Source: Malania oleifera (lineage: Eukaryota > Streptophyta > Magnoliopsida > Santalales > Ximeniaceae). From it: a stretch of DNA of 64,000 nt. The translations under genes and the position numbers were made by a program. The notes beneath the pieces were generated by a model. That model made no database searches. It was not told the DNA's origin and saw nothing but the letters and a program-made list of their open reading frames with translations. The stretch is taken from NCBI RefSeq assembly GCF_029873635.1, contig NC_080425.1:41976390-42040389 (forward strand), read 5' to 3'. Position 1 is the stretch's first letter. The number at the start of each line of letters is the position of its first letter. Positions 35,881 through 45,199 of the stretch are shown here, one piece after another.

Positions 35881-36266
35881 TATGAGTTATTTGTCACTTT
35901 TTATGTATTTAAACTTTATCGGATAGTCTGTTCTTGGTGTTCTAAAAAGTAGTATTTTGTATTGCAGCATTTCTCTATTTTTTTGTTTTTCTTTCTCCTT
36001 TTTGATTAATGTCCAAAGGGGAAGAAATGTTTAAGAGAAGTGAGTGAAAAAATATATGTTATGGTTTGTTTGTGCTTATATGGATCATATCTTATAGTTT
36101 GTAAAATTCTAAATAGATGGCTTTGTACTTTTATGCATGGTTTATTCATTAATTATCCTTAGACTTATATGTATGGATCATACCTGTAAAATTATATCAT
36201 TGCTTATTGATAAGGGGAGCCATGAGTATTAAATCTTATTATTTTTGCTCTCGATTTGTCATCATC
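35881..36266 (+). other. Sirevirus 3' untranslated region
   Basis: AT-rich, with CAAAGGGGAAGAAATG near 36014, the purine-rich repeat often seen ahead of the true polypurine tract in Sireviruses. No coding pattern. Confidence 0.6.
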
Positions 36267-36280
36267 AAAAAGGGGGAGAT
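36267..36280 (+). other. Polypurine tract of the Sirevirus
   Basis: CAAAAAGGGGGAGAT lies immediately before the 3' LTR start TGTTGG at 36281. Confidence 0.85.
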
Positions 36281-37945
36281 TGTTGGTCTAATAAGGCTTA
36301 CAATTCTTATTTTGATGATAACAAATTAATGATGTGTTTAATATAGTTCAAGTGAAAATTTTTCAGGAGAAAGACGAAGCTTAAAGGAAGTGACAAAGCT
36401 CAAAAGCATAAGGAAGCTTATAGATTACAAAGAGATCTTAAAGAACGTGAAGATTAAAGATATACTAGTCTCAAAGAAAAGATTAAAAGCACAAAGATGA
36501 TAAAACAACAAGATTGAAGATCAAAGAATTATTTTTAAGGATGTTCAAAATGTAAGTACTTCAAAGTTAATTTCAAGTATAAATTGGATTGAAGCTCTTA
36601 GAAAATTCAGAAATATATTTTTAGATATACTCTAAAGAATATATTTATAAATCAATAAAAAGAAATGGTTTTTGAAAAAGAAAATATTTTTAAATAATGA
36701 AGGGACAGGTGACTGCCACATTAAGTAAGAGGTTTTTCAACAAGTCAGTAACAAGACAGGTAACTGCCTAAACTTGTCAGGCACCTGCGTGAACATGACA
36801 GGCGACTGCCTTGATTCTGGCAGGCGATTGCCAGTATTCTGTGTTGAGAGTTTGTTCTGTGACAAGCGACTATCACTCGAACGTTAACTTAAAAACTCTT
36901 AACGGGAAGATTTTTTAAACAAGGTTTTTGGACATAATTATTTTAAAATACTTGGAAATTATTTTAAGGAAACTTTGGGGGTAAGGAATTGCTTCTAAAC
37001 ATCTATAAATAGCCCCAATCTTCAAAGGTTTGAGACACCAAGCAATCTTCAAGTATTCAAAGTTCTCAAAAGCTCTCAAACTCTTTTGTGTTCAAACTAC
37101 TGATTTTCTACTGATTCATACTTCGAAGCAAATTCAAAGTCAGAATCTTTCATCTTTTGAAAGTTATTTGGTGATTTCATACTAAGTATTAAGCTTCAAA
37201 TTCTTTTATATTTGAATTATCATGAAGTATTATTGTGCTGATTGTTGTACTAACCTACTCTACTATGAGAGTGTTTTCTTGTACACAATATCTCTTTATC
37301 TTTGTTCTTATTCATAAACGATTCAGGGTTGTGAAATCGTTGGACCAAACGAGGGAATATCATTTGGAGAGGGCGGCTCTAGCCTAACGAAAGGAGTGTT
37401 TTGTAATCGGTATTTTTCCACCCGTCAACGGAACTAAACTAGTGAATCTTTTGGTGGTTTTCCAAAGACAAGGACGTAGGCTGGGTATAAGTCGAACCTC
37501 GTAAAATTTTGTGTCTTTCTCTCTCTTTCTCTTCCTAACTCTTTACTTTTTCCTGCAAAGACTTATAAAACTGCGTGTATGTTTTTTAATTGATTAATTC
37601 TAAGTGTTTAGTTGTTAAATAGACCGGAGGATAATTTGTTTTTGGTTTGATCAGCATTGATTGCGGAAACCGAAAGGGACTACGTTGGTTGATCAACTGA
37701 AACTTATTAATCTAAAAGTTTGTTTAAAAACTAAACCTAAGGAAGACTTGTGAGTTTTGAACAAATACAAGGCTTATATAAATTCAGCAATTTATTACAA
37801 GGTGATTGAGTTTTTAATTGATCATGGATTGAATTGTTTTCATATTCAATTGCTGTGATTGATTGATAATTAAGAATCAAAATTAAAACAATTTTAAAAA
37901 TACCAATTCAACCCCCTCCCCTCTTGGGAAGCTATCCTAATTTTA
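36281..37945 (+). repeat. 3' LTR of the complete Sirevirus
   Basis: 1,665 bases pairing with 27819-29436. It ends CTATCCTAATTTTA, the last CA dinucleotide having become TA. TATA box at 37003-37014. It retains about 45 bases (including TAGGCTGGGTATAAGTCG near 37478) that the 5' LTR has lost. Confidence 0.95.
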
Positions 37946-37950
37946 GTTAG

Positions 37951-38500
37951 GTTTATTATCTCAGATGTATTATATTTATCACATGCCTATATTATTATTT
38001 ATATGTTATTAGTGTAAATGGCCTTTAGAGGTCAATCTTTTCCATAATGCTATTGTTATTCATTATTTAGGATCATTGTTGTTTTATGTGTTGTATATTT
38101 TTAACTAATCGATAGTATTGATGTAAGATTGTTTTTGTTGTAATATTTTCTTAATTTTTGAATTATTTTATCGTAAATATTAATTGATTTGTTCTTATTA
38201 TTGTAGGATTTTTTTTATTGCGGAGGTAAGAATTTTATGGTTTAATATTTAAATATGATAATGTTTATTATTGTATATTATTAAATGTGTAATTATTCAA
38301 GTTGCGTGTTTAATATTTATGGTTCCGTTTTATATATATTTTTTAAATAGATAATGTTCATGTGGTATGTATGTTTAGTGGTTCGAATGAGTTTCCTATG
38401 TTCTCATATTTTTTCATTTGGGTTTTAAAATGGACAGAAATATTAGAAAAGTCACAAAAAAAAATTAAAAAATCAGAAAAAAAACAATAAAAATCAGAAA
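37951..38500 (+). mobile_element. Probable remainder of the Tat 3' LTR
   Basis: AT-rich sequence following the Sirevirus target duplication. By nesting logic it should complete the interrupted Tat LTR, but its right end cannot be defined because the 5' LTR is missing. No gene is visible. Confidence 0.45.
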
Positions 38501-38507
38501 ACTCAGA

Positions 38508-38508
<1 letters not shown>

Positions 38509-38540
<32 letters not shown>

Positions 38541-38550
38541 ATATATATAG
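38509..38550. repeat. TA microsatellite
   Basis: AT/TA dinucleotide run with one phase break near 38530, ending the AT-rich Tat LTR region. Confidence 0.9.
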
Positions 38551-38742
38551 TCTTCTTGGACTTGATTTTCATGTGTCAGAGCCGTCCATCAGTCGGAGCC
38601 ATCCAAGCCGTCCATCCATCCGTCAACGCCAGGGCTCCTTGGTTTGCAAAATTATGTTGTAGCTGACACATCTCATGCAGACGGCGCAGTAACAAGCAGA
38701 ACACAACACAACAAAACAACTTCTTGCCTCCTAGAGTCCCCA
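38551..38742. other. Unclassified sequence left of the SINE
   Basis: Higher-GC segment with short repeats of CCGTCCATC (38582, 38608-38625). I see no gene or element signature. Confidence 0.4.
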
Positions 38743-38750
38743 GGTAATCA

Positions 38751-38972
38751 GTTTTTTTTTTTTTTTTTTAGAATATCACCGGGTGTTCATACGTCTGCTT
38801 TACAGTCCGCGTGACTAATTCCACGCCCTGTGACAGCCGATCCCACAGCCCACAGAGATGGTAAATTCATGAGCCAGCCGTAGGAATCGAACCTGGGATG
38901 CACTGATTGACTCACCTCGTGAGAGGAAATCTCAAAGCCCGCCCTACCAACTGAGCTACACCCTGGGGGTAT
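38751..38972 (-). mobile_element. tRNA-derived SINE, minus strand
   Basis: On the minus strand the 222-base element starts ATACCCCCAGGG and contains an RNA polymerase III A box, TGTAGCTCAGTTGG (plus positions 38947-38960), and B box, GGTTCGATTCC (38883-38893). It ends in an A run, seen as T18 at 38752-38769. Direct repeats GGTAATCA at 38743-38750 and 38973-38980 flank it and are a typical target-site duplication. The head resembles a tRNA 5' half, but the spacing between the boxes (about 53 bases) is too long for a functional tRNA. It would have been copied by the enzymes of a LINE. Confidence 0.93.
38883..38960 (-). promoter_or_regulatory. Internal RNA polymerase III promoter of the SINE
   Basis: A box (38947-38960) and B box (38883-38893) read on the minus strand match plant tRNA-type consensus closely, so the promoter may still be recognisable to TFIIIC. 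Confidence 0.8.
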
Positions 38973-38980
38973 GGTAATCA

Positions 38981-39527
38981 ACTTATTGTTCATCGGCCAA
39001 TATGCTCATCAAAAGTTATGACTTAACCACTAACTGAGAATTTACAATGTTAATGAACTACATGCTTTATCTCACACCAAAATTCTCACAATTGATATAA
39101 AGTTCTAACCCACTATCGTATCGTGATCCGACTTCACCTTCACATTACTGTTGTCTTAGATCACATGTAGTCGTAATTCAATAAAAGATATTATCTCTTT
39201 TTTTTAATTAATAATTAAAATTTATTAACAATAAACCAATTTACGTTTAATTTTGATTAATTAAATTTAAAATTTGTAATAAACTCAATATGTGCAATGT
39301 GGGTTTCCTTGATTGCTTTGAAATAATATTTTTAGTAAAACTGTCTTTTAATAGTCATTTCCACGAGAGACATAACACAGCTTGCCTTGCCTTGATACTG
39401 GCTGTCTGCCAACTTTTAAAGTAAATTCTTCACTGCCCACTTTTCTTTTTGACCTTTTCCCATCAGTGATTGCAGCAAATTTACTGAGATAAAGGTAAGC
39501 TAATTGCAAAGGTGATTTTATTTTGAT

Positions 39528-39578
<51 letters not shown>

Positions 39579-39888
39579 TCTTTTGAGAAAGAGAAAAGAT
39601 GAGATATGCTAGAAAAAATCTCTCACAGGAAATTTAACATCCTCCTCTAATCAAACAATACTTTTTTTGAATGCATTGTTTTGGTCATATGGATCAATAA
39701 TTTTCTTGCAATACATCAATTTGCATATTTAATTTCTCATTCAATTTTATTTAGGATTTTTTCCAAGTATTTAAATGCATGGTTGTATTTTAGAGAACCA
39801 ATTTGTTTTTTATTGTAGCTTCTTTGGAAATCAAGTAATAATTTATTTGAATTTAGATTTCCCAAAATGCTAGAAAAGAATGAAAGGC
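38981..39888. other. AT-rich intergenic sequence
   Basis: No open reading frame of note. It contains a TA microsatellite (about 39531-39572). This and the stretch after 41720 are the pre-insertion locus of the solo Ty3-type LTR. Confidence 0.5.
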
Positions 39889-40445
39889 TGTCACGCCCCG
39901 AAACTCGAAATGGAACCCAAGGGTGAAAGTGAAACTAACCTATCCCTATATCTGATAAAACATCCAAAGATACAGTACAATGGATGAGGGTCCGACCCTG
40001 TGGGGTTCCTAGACACCCTAAACACATCCAACTACAATCATATGCGTAGTGAAAAAAGGTCATTCTATAACATCATATACAGTACCATACCAAAGTCTAT
40101 ACACGAGCCAAACACCGCTCTATCAAAACGTACAACCGGGTGCCCAAATGCAACTAAAAATGGCAACCCAACAAAAATACAATCCTAACACTTACCCAAG
40201 TGCTAAACGTAGTACACCGGCCACTACACTCCCTACACCAGGATGCTAGTTCCAGTTACTCGAAGGACCTGTAAAAATGTACGTACAGCAGGGGTGAGAC
40301 ACCTCTTAGTAAGGAAGAACACATGTTATATCGGTGTGTGGCATTTGTTATCATGATACACTAACATGCATGGATCAATAGTCAAAACAATCAAAACAGT
40401 TCCAGTATTTTCACAAACCAAGCAATACAATCTGGTGTCGTCATA

Positions 40446-40700
40446 CCTTTTGACTCGAAGTCGGACTGTCTGGTGGTATTTCACACCCTTTGGTAAAAAC
40501 TGGTGATCTGGTGGTATTTCACACCCTTCGGCCAACGTCGGCAGTCTAGTGATATTTCACACCCTTCGGCAAACGCCGGTGCCCCCAGTAACCTGGCATA
40601 GTATCAGCGTTGAATTGGTGCAAATCTAGTGTTCGCACACCCTTCGACTCGAAAGCCAGCCAATCTAGTGGTATTGCGCACTCTTCGGCAAAAGCCGAAT
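40446..40700. repeat. Minisatellite of 38-40-base units in the solo LTR
   Basis: Units centred on GGTATTTCACACCCTTCGGC occur at 40475, 40513, 40551, 40631 (GTTCGCACACCCTTCG) and 40670, with one decayed unit between 40551 and 40631. Each is followed by a variant of CAAACGCCGG. It lies in the transcribed half of the LTR. Confidence 0.85.
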
Positions 40701-41426
40701 TTTCAAACCTGGAACAATTCGAAACCCCGTTCTTATTTTACCAAAATACAACATATGCATGCTTATATAAATTAACAAATCACACTCATTTGGTAATCTA
40801 AATCATGGTTTTTCAAAAAAATACAGTTTAAACAAGTTAAGGCATAGTCATCCCAATATCACAGTATAAATCAACATATACCCACAGTTTTCAACAAAAC
40901 CAGGGATGCAATCCATCGCCCTTTTTCCCAAAACTTTAATAATGAAAAACCCATAGTTTTTCCTGTTAGATCCCCCCAAATGAGTAGCCAAAACACACAC
41001 AAAACCATGGACCACAGTTCCACCGAGTTCGATTTCAAAAATAACCGATATAAACACAGTTCCCCTTACCTTTTCCCCAAATAACAAATCCCGTACTCCC
41101 AGGTCCCTAAACAGCGAATCAAGTTCCAAAACCTACAAATCACAGTACAGAATATACTCACAACACTGTTACCTACAAAACTACTAGATCAGAAATGAAA
41201 ACCGCGCCCTACCTTGACTTTTCGTCAAAACACAAAAATCTTCGAAAGGAGATTCTAATCCATAGAAATTGTAAAGAATCCTTCCACGATCCTCGTGGTA
41301 ACTTTATATTTCTGATTCCATCAATGATCGGAGAAGAAATCTAGAGAGAAGGAGTGTAGGGAGAGTTCTAGAGAGAGAGAGAGAGAGAGATGTTTTGAGT
41401 TTCTTAGTGAGGAAGTAAAGGAAAAT

Positions 41427-41441
41427 GATATTTATAGCCCC
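41427..41441 (-). promoter_or_regulatory. TATA box of the solo Ty3-type LTR
   Basis: The minus strand reads GGGCTATAAATATC, followed downstream on that strand by a CT-dinucleotide leader (41370-41390). This sets the LTR's orientation. Confidence 0.7.
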
Positions 41442-41455
41442 TTGACCCAGGCAAC

Positions 41456-41650
41456 TTCGTCGACGAAATGGTGTTCTCATTGACGAATCTTTCACTGACT
41501 TCGTCGACGAATCAATGACCTCGTTGACAAATCCTGATATTCTCGATTTGCGAAACTCCTCGGCTTCTCCTCATCGATGAGTCTCTAAATTTCATCAATG
41601 ATAAGAACAAAGGCTTCGTTAACGAAATCTGGCTTTGTCAACGAAATATG
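41456..41650. repeat. Array of TTCGTCGACGAA palindromes
   Basis: Perfect 12-bp palindromes TTCGTCGACGAA at 41456-41467 and 41500-41511, and TTCGTTAACGAA at 41615-41626. Imperfect copies lie near 41480 (CATTGACGAATC), 41520 (CTCGTTGACAAATC) and 41633 (TTTGTCAACGAAA). On the LTR's own strand they lie directly upstream of the TATA box. Confidence 0.9.
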
Positions 41651-41720
41651 CCAAATTCCCAATTTGCCCCTCTCTTATTTATTTAAACCCAGTTATCACG
41701 GTTCGGGTTCTTACAAAGGC

Positions 41721-43015
41721 AGACAAGGGAGGAAATATTTTTTTTTTGGCTGGATAAAGTCATGCATACAAGAAAATAAAAATGTGAAAGTGAATTTCTT
41801 CATCCTCATTTACAGTTAATACTTGTTACTCAGTCAGGAAGTGTTGGTATCTAACTAGTTGCAATTGAAAGTAATAAGATGATCCAAACACTTGCACCAT
41901 TAAAGTTGGAGTTTGAACAAGTTAATTTTATGTTATTTTGAGATATGTATTCCAAATAGTGAAGTAGTTTTAATAGAAGTTTCATGTTTTCAAATGCCTC
42001 CGGGGAGACAGTTATAATACAAGTTGATAACTATTGATATCTATTGAAAAAGAGAATTATAACTGGTACTCCAAAAAATACTATTAATATTTATTTATTT
42101 ATTTATAGTAAATGATAGTACAGTGAAACTGTCAACGGTTACACTCAAACCGTTGCCAGTTCTTCTTGTAGATTTCTCTTTTGTTCTTTGCTTCACAATG
42201 CTTTCACGGTATATGCGTTCCACTCAAATATGAGCTACATTCCCAACAAATTGTATAATTATGGACAACTCAATTAGAATATGTACATGGTTACAAAATT
42301 ATGTATATGTACATAATTTGATTTGCTTTGATTTTTGCATGCATCTAAGTATTTTACATAATTGGTTCAATTTGGATATGCCTATAATTTTATAGGTATG
42401 TAATTTTATTAATTCTTGACTGCACCTATCATTTTAAGGTAAAATATATAATTATGCAATTAATACCATTATTTGAAAAATCTATATACATAATTTTATA
42501 ATTATAAATAATTCACTATGAATATATTCATAATTATGCAATTATAAATATATGCAATTGGTTTGGTTCATATGCCTGCAACATTCATGTACATAATTAC
42601 ATAATTGGTTTAGCTTATCAATATGCATTTACATTGTTATGTTAGGCTCATATAACTAAACTTCCAAACATGACTATGGTTCATGGACTATAAACTCTCA
42701 TTTTTTTGGATCTAAGGATTAATTAGAGACTAATTAATTGATAGTGTTTGAGTTAACTTAACCACACTTAGGTAGAAAAAGTTAGTGCCGACTCCGTGAA
42801 CATAAAGAGAAAGATAAAGGTCGATTAACACATTTTTGAATGGCCAATCTCATTGAGGCGGAGGGTCTCGATTAGCACGTGTTGAAAGTATAAAATAGTG
42901 GATAAGTATAAGTGTGGTGCTCGAAGATAATTGTTTTGTGACCTGACTTTCAAGTGGTATGTGCACTTGTTCACCTAGTATATGTTGATTTGACTTTACA
43001 TGAATTGAAACTAGT
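41721..43015. other. AT-rich intergenic sequence
   Basis: No gene seen. Between about 42250 and 42620 a degenerate motif (GTACATAATT, ATAATTATGCAATT) recurs many times, suggesting an old decayed repeat. An 8-bp dyad CAACGGTT/AACCGTTG lies near 42133-42155. Confidence 0.45.
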
Positions 43016-44165
43016 GTTGTGATGTCCCGTACCTGGACCAGAGAGAAACCGCTCTCTGGCAAAAAAAGGGGTTGCGGCTTGTGAACGGGGAAAAAATGGA
43101 TGTGTGATTTTGAAAATGTGATTTTTTGTGGAAAACATGTGTAAAGGAGTCCCCACTAACCTTTTGGAGTGTGGTTAGAACACTTGATTGCTATACCGTT
43201 AGAAGAATTGGCCTGTGTTATCAAAGTCAGGCTTGGGAGTACGGTTACGTGAGGGGAAAGTATTAGCACCCCCCCTACGCGCCCGTTCTTATGAACTGTA
43301 CCAGATTAATAAAAAATTATCCCTAAAATAAATCTAATAAGTCTTTCAGAATCACTCCCTTTCAAAAATCAAAGAAATGAAAATACTATATCGATATTCC
43401 CTCAAAACCGGGGCAATCCAGTACTCCGAAGAGTCTATACCCTTGGGTGCAACCATTGAGAAGGAAAATCAAGAAAATATGATACAAAATACGCTCCAGG
43501 GGTTTTTGAAATTAGTAGGTTCTTCTAAGTAGAAAAATACTATTTCGGGAGGTTTTGAAATTTGTTTGGGATGGAAATGATTTTCTGCACCTAAAAAGAT
43601 ATTTTGTGATTTTTCTAAAGCGTGAAAACATCTTTTGTGATTTTTCGATATTTTTCCCGAACTCTTAAAATAACACAAATAAAAACCATGAAAATTAAGA
43701 TATAACAATGCTTTTGGGATTTTTGAGAATTTTGTGATTTTTATGAATTTTTTGAATGTCCAAATAATAAAAAGTAAGTGAAAAGGAGAAAACCAGCGTG
43801 AACCGGTTTGGGGGATGTCAAACTGGTCAAATGTTGACTGGTCTAGGGGGAAAACCAGTTTAAGGTCTTGGTCGAGACCATTTTGTGGATTTTCTGAATA
43901 TCTAGATAGTAATAGACAAATGGAATGGAGAAAATCGGGGTGAACCGGTCCCGGGAATTATGGATCGATCAAATGTTGACCGGTCCAGGAGAAAACCATT
44001 TTAAGGTCTTGGTCGAGACCATTTTGTGGATTTTCTGAATATCTAAATAATAATCGAGTGAAATGGGGAAAAACCGACATGAATCGGTTCGGGGGATGAC
44101 GAACCGGTCAAACGTTGACCGATTCAGGGAAAAACCAGTTTAAGGTCTTGGTCGAGACCAATATT
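43016..44165 (+). mobile_element. Tat/Ogre-type retroelement leader fragment
   Basis: GTCCCGTACCTGGACC, GAGTCCCCACTAACC and GTACGGTTACGTGAGGGGAA then GTATTAGCACCCC (about 43024-43275) resemble the conserved untranslated stretch near the 5' end of plant Tat/Ogre elements. No coding domains follow. The downstream half is made of 140-base tandem repeats. It is probably a truncated non-autonomous relative of the Tat element at 9330; identification is by resemblance only. Confidence 0.45.
43743..44163. repeat. Three tandem copies of a 140-base repeat
   Basis: The landmark GGTCTTGGTCGAGACCA falls at 43864, 44005 and 44144, giving periods of 141 and 139. Each unit also holds a CCGGTCAA, ATG, TTGACCGG dyad (best in the second copy near 43966) and a GTGAACCGGT-type stretch. 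Divergence between copies indicates age. Confidence 0.9.
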
Positions 44166-44211
44166 AACATGTGTTGCCTTACGCGTGGTGGGTTGTGAGT
44201 TCAAATGTATG

Positions 44212-44400
44212 TTAGAGTGTATAGATGATGCATGATGCATGTACGGATGCACATGTGTATGAATATGGGCCTATATGAATGCATGCATATACGGATGCAC
44301 ATGTGTGTGGAATTGTATGTACGTTCGTGCATGTGCATGGGAATGTATGTGAATGCACGTGTGGACGCGTGTTAGTTTCCTTCAACACAGTTGTATGTGT
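44212..44400. repeat. Alternating purine-pyrimidine stretch with short duplications
   Basis: Rich in TGCATG, ATGTGTATG and ACGTGTG; TACGGATGCACATGTGT occurs twice (44241 and 44290). It gives a Cys/His/Val-rich spurious frame that fuses to the gene fragment downstream. Confidence 0.6.
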
Positions 44401-44439
44401 TAATTTGATAAATGTCGGCAACCCATTGCTTGTTTCGGA

Positions 44440-45062
44440 AACTCATACAGATGGCCAGATGGAAACAAAATTGTGGGTTGATGTGGTAGGCATTGTATGC
44501 ACATTCATCAAAAAATTATCACCTAATTTGCATGGCAGTGTTGTAATGTCCATGGGTGTCAGCATTTTGGCAAAGATATTGAAATGTTCAACATCTCATG
44601 TGACTGTAGTGGCTCTGAAGACAAAAATATTTGAGGTGAATTTAGCAACGAATACATTTGATGTCGGCTGTAATGTTACAAGAAGTGCCTCATGGTTGTT
44701 TTCTGGAAAACTTGCAAAATTTCTTTTAATAGACGGCGAGCAGAATGACAACTATTGCCCATTAACTACTTCAGTGCGAGGCTTGTGGAGACAGGTGTTG
44801 AAAATGATTTTGTCATTGCTCTTGTCATATTCTCTCTTTAGTATGTTTTAGTTCATCACGAGTCTTGGGAATACAAAGCAAAGGATGTTCGTTGGAAAGT
44901 GACGTTGAAGGTGCTCGGAAGCCATAAAAAAAAAATGCATTTTTTTTAATCCCATACTCATATAAACTGGGCATGGTCATTCGAGACATTTTTCTTCATG
45001 ATTCTTCCATTCACAGTACATTCTTTCGAATAATTTGTACGACTACTGAGACTTTAAAGAGA
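44440..45062 (+). pseudogene. NUP205: NUP205-like nucleoporin gene fragment
   Basis: The translation resembles an internal part of plant NUP205 (the Nup192/Nup205 scaffold of the nuclear pore). Recognisable runs are WVDVVGIVCTFIKKLSP, MSMGVSILAKILKCS, WLFSGKLAKFLLIDGEQNDN, then after a frameshift near 44777 VENDFVIALVIFSL and WKVTLKVL (about 44796-44920). After a poly-A/poly-T disruption (44928-44950), VIRDIFLHDSSIHSTFFRI (44975 onward) continues. About 200 codons are collinear without an evident intron, flanked by repeats on both sides, so it looks like a captured or retroposed fragment. The identification is from memory of the family and has not been aligned. Confidence 0.7.
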
Positions 45063-45199
45063 CGCATGAAGGGAAGGGGGAAAATTTTGGCAATAGAGGT
45101 ACTGGTTCGATGGGAGGGGCGGGAGAAGGAAGATGTAACGTGGGAGCGGTATCATACGTTGAAGGAGGGGAGGGTATTGCTATGGGTTGATTTTGAATA
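45063..45199 (+). pseudogene. Possible chromodomain fragment of a Ty3/gypsy integrase
   Basis: The frame reads IEVLVRWEGREKEDVTWERY, which has the V-x-W-x-G and TWE spacing of a chromodomain as found at the end of chromovirus integrase. It ends with a stop at 45198. It abuts the NUP205-like fragment in the same reading frame, so the join is probably incidental. Short length makes this tentative. Confidence 0.4.

Larger units (their letters stand above)
27819..37945 (+). mobile_element. Complete Sirevirus (Ty1/copia) with envelope-like third ORF
   Basis: A 10.1-kb element with LTRs at 27819-29436 and 36281-37945, an initiator-Met primer site, gag, pol, a third ORF and a polypurine tract. Flanks ATTAG (27814-27818) and GTTAG (37946-37950) match at four of five bases and fit a decayed target duplication. 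Sirevirus traits are the long LTRs, the long gag with coiled coil and a third ORF between pol and the 3' LTR. Several stops and frameshifts inactivate it, though most catalytic residues remain. It lies inside the Tat 3' LTR. Confidence 0.95.
9330..38500 (+). mobile_element. 5'-truncated Tat-lineage Ty3/gypsy element with three nested insertions
   Basis: Gag, protease, reverse transcriptase, RNase H, a second RNase H and integrase occur in Ty3/gypsy order, ending at 17486. A long repeat-rich untranslated region, a polypurine tract (19855-19866) and a 3' LTR starting TGTAGACACC at 19868 follow. The second RNase H before integrase is the hallmark of the Tat lineage (Ogre, Retand and relatives). 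No 5' LTR or primer site is present; the left end joins CACTA sequence near 9330. It is interrupted by 9959-11703, 20535-27117 and 27819-37945. The right end of the LTR cannot be fixed without its partner; I place it loosely near 38.0-38.5 kb. Confidence 0.8.
39889..41715 (-). mobile_element. Solo Ty3/gypsy-type LTR with perfect target duplication
   Basis: The plus strand runs TGTCACGCCCCGAAAC to GGTTCGGGTTCTTACA, and the flanks are identical, AAGGC at 39884-39888 and AAGGC at 41716-41720. So this is a complete 1,827-base LTR left by recombination between an element's two LTRs. Orientation is taken as minus because the minus strand reads GGGGCTATAAATATC followed by a CT-rich leader, and starts TGTAAGAACCCGAACCG, a start common in plant Ty3/gypsy LTRs. 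It contains a 38-40-base minisatellite and an array of palindromes upstream of the TATA box. The family cannot be assigned without internal domains. Confidence 0.9.

Noticed and set aside
38883..38960. Functional tRNA gene
   Set aside because: A and B boxes are present, but their spacing is too long, no cloverleaf closes, and the A tail and target duplications identify a SINE.
44279..44440. Cys/His/Val-rich N-terminus fused to the nucleoporin fragment
   Set aside because: It comes from alternating TG/CA-type sequence and begins outside the region similar to NUP205; the fused frame is incidental.
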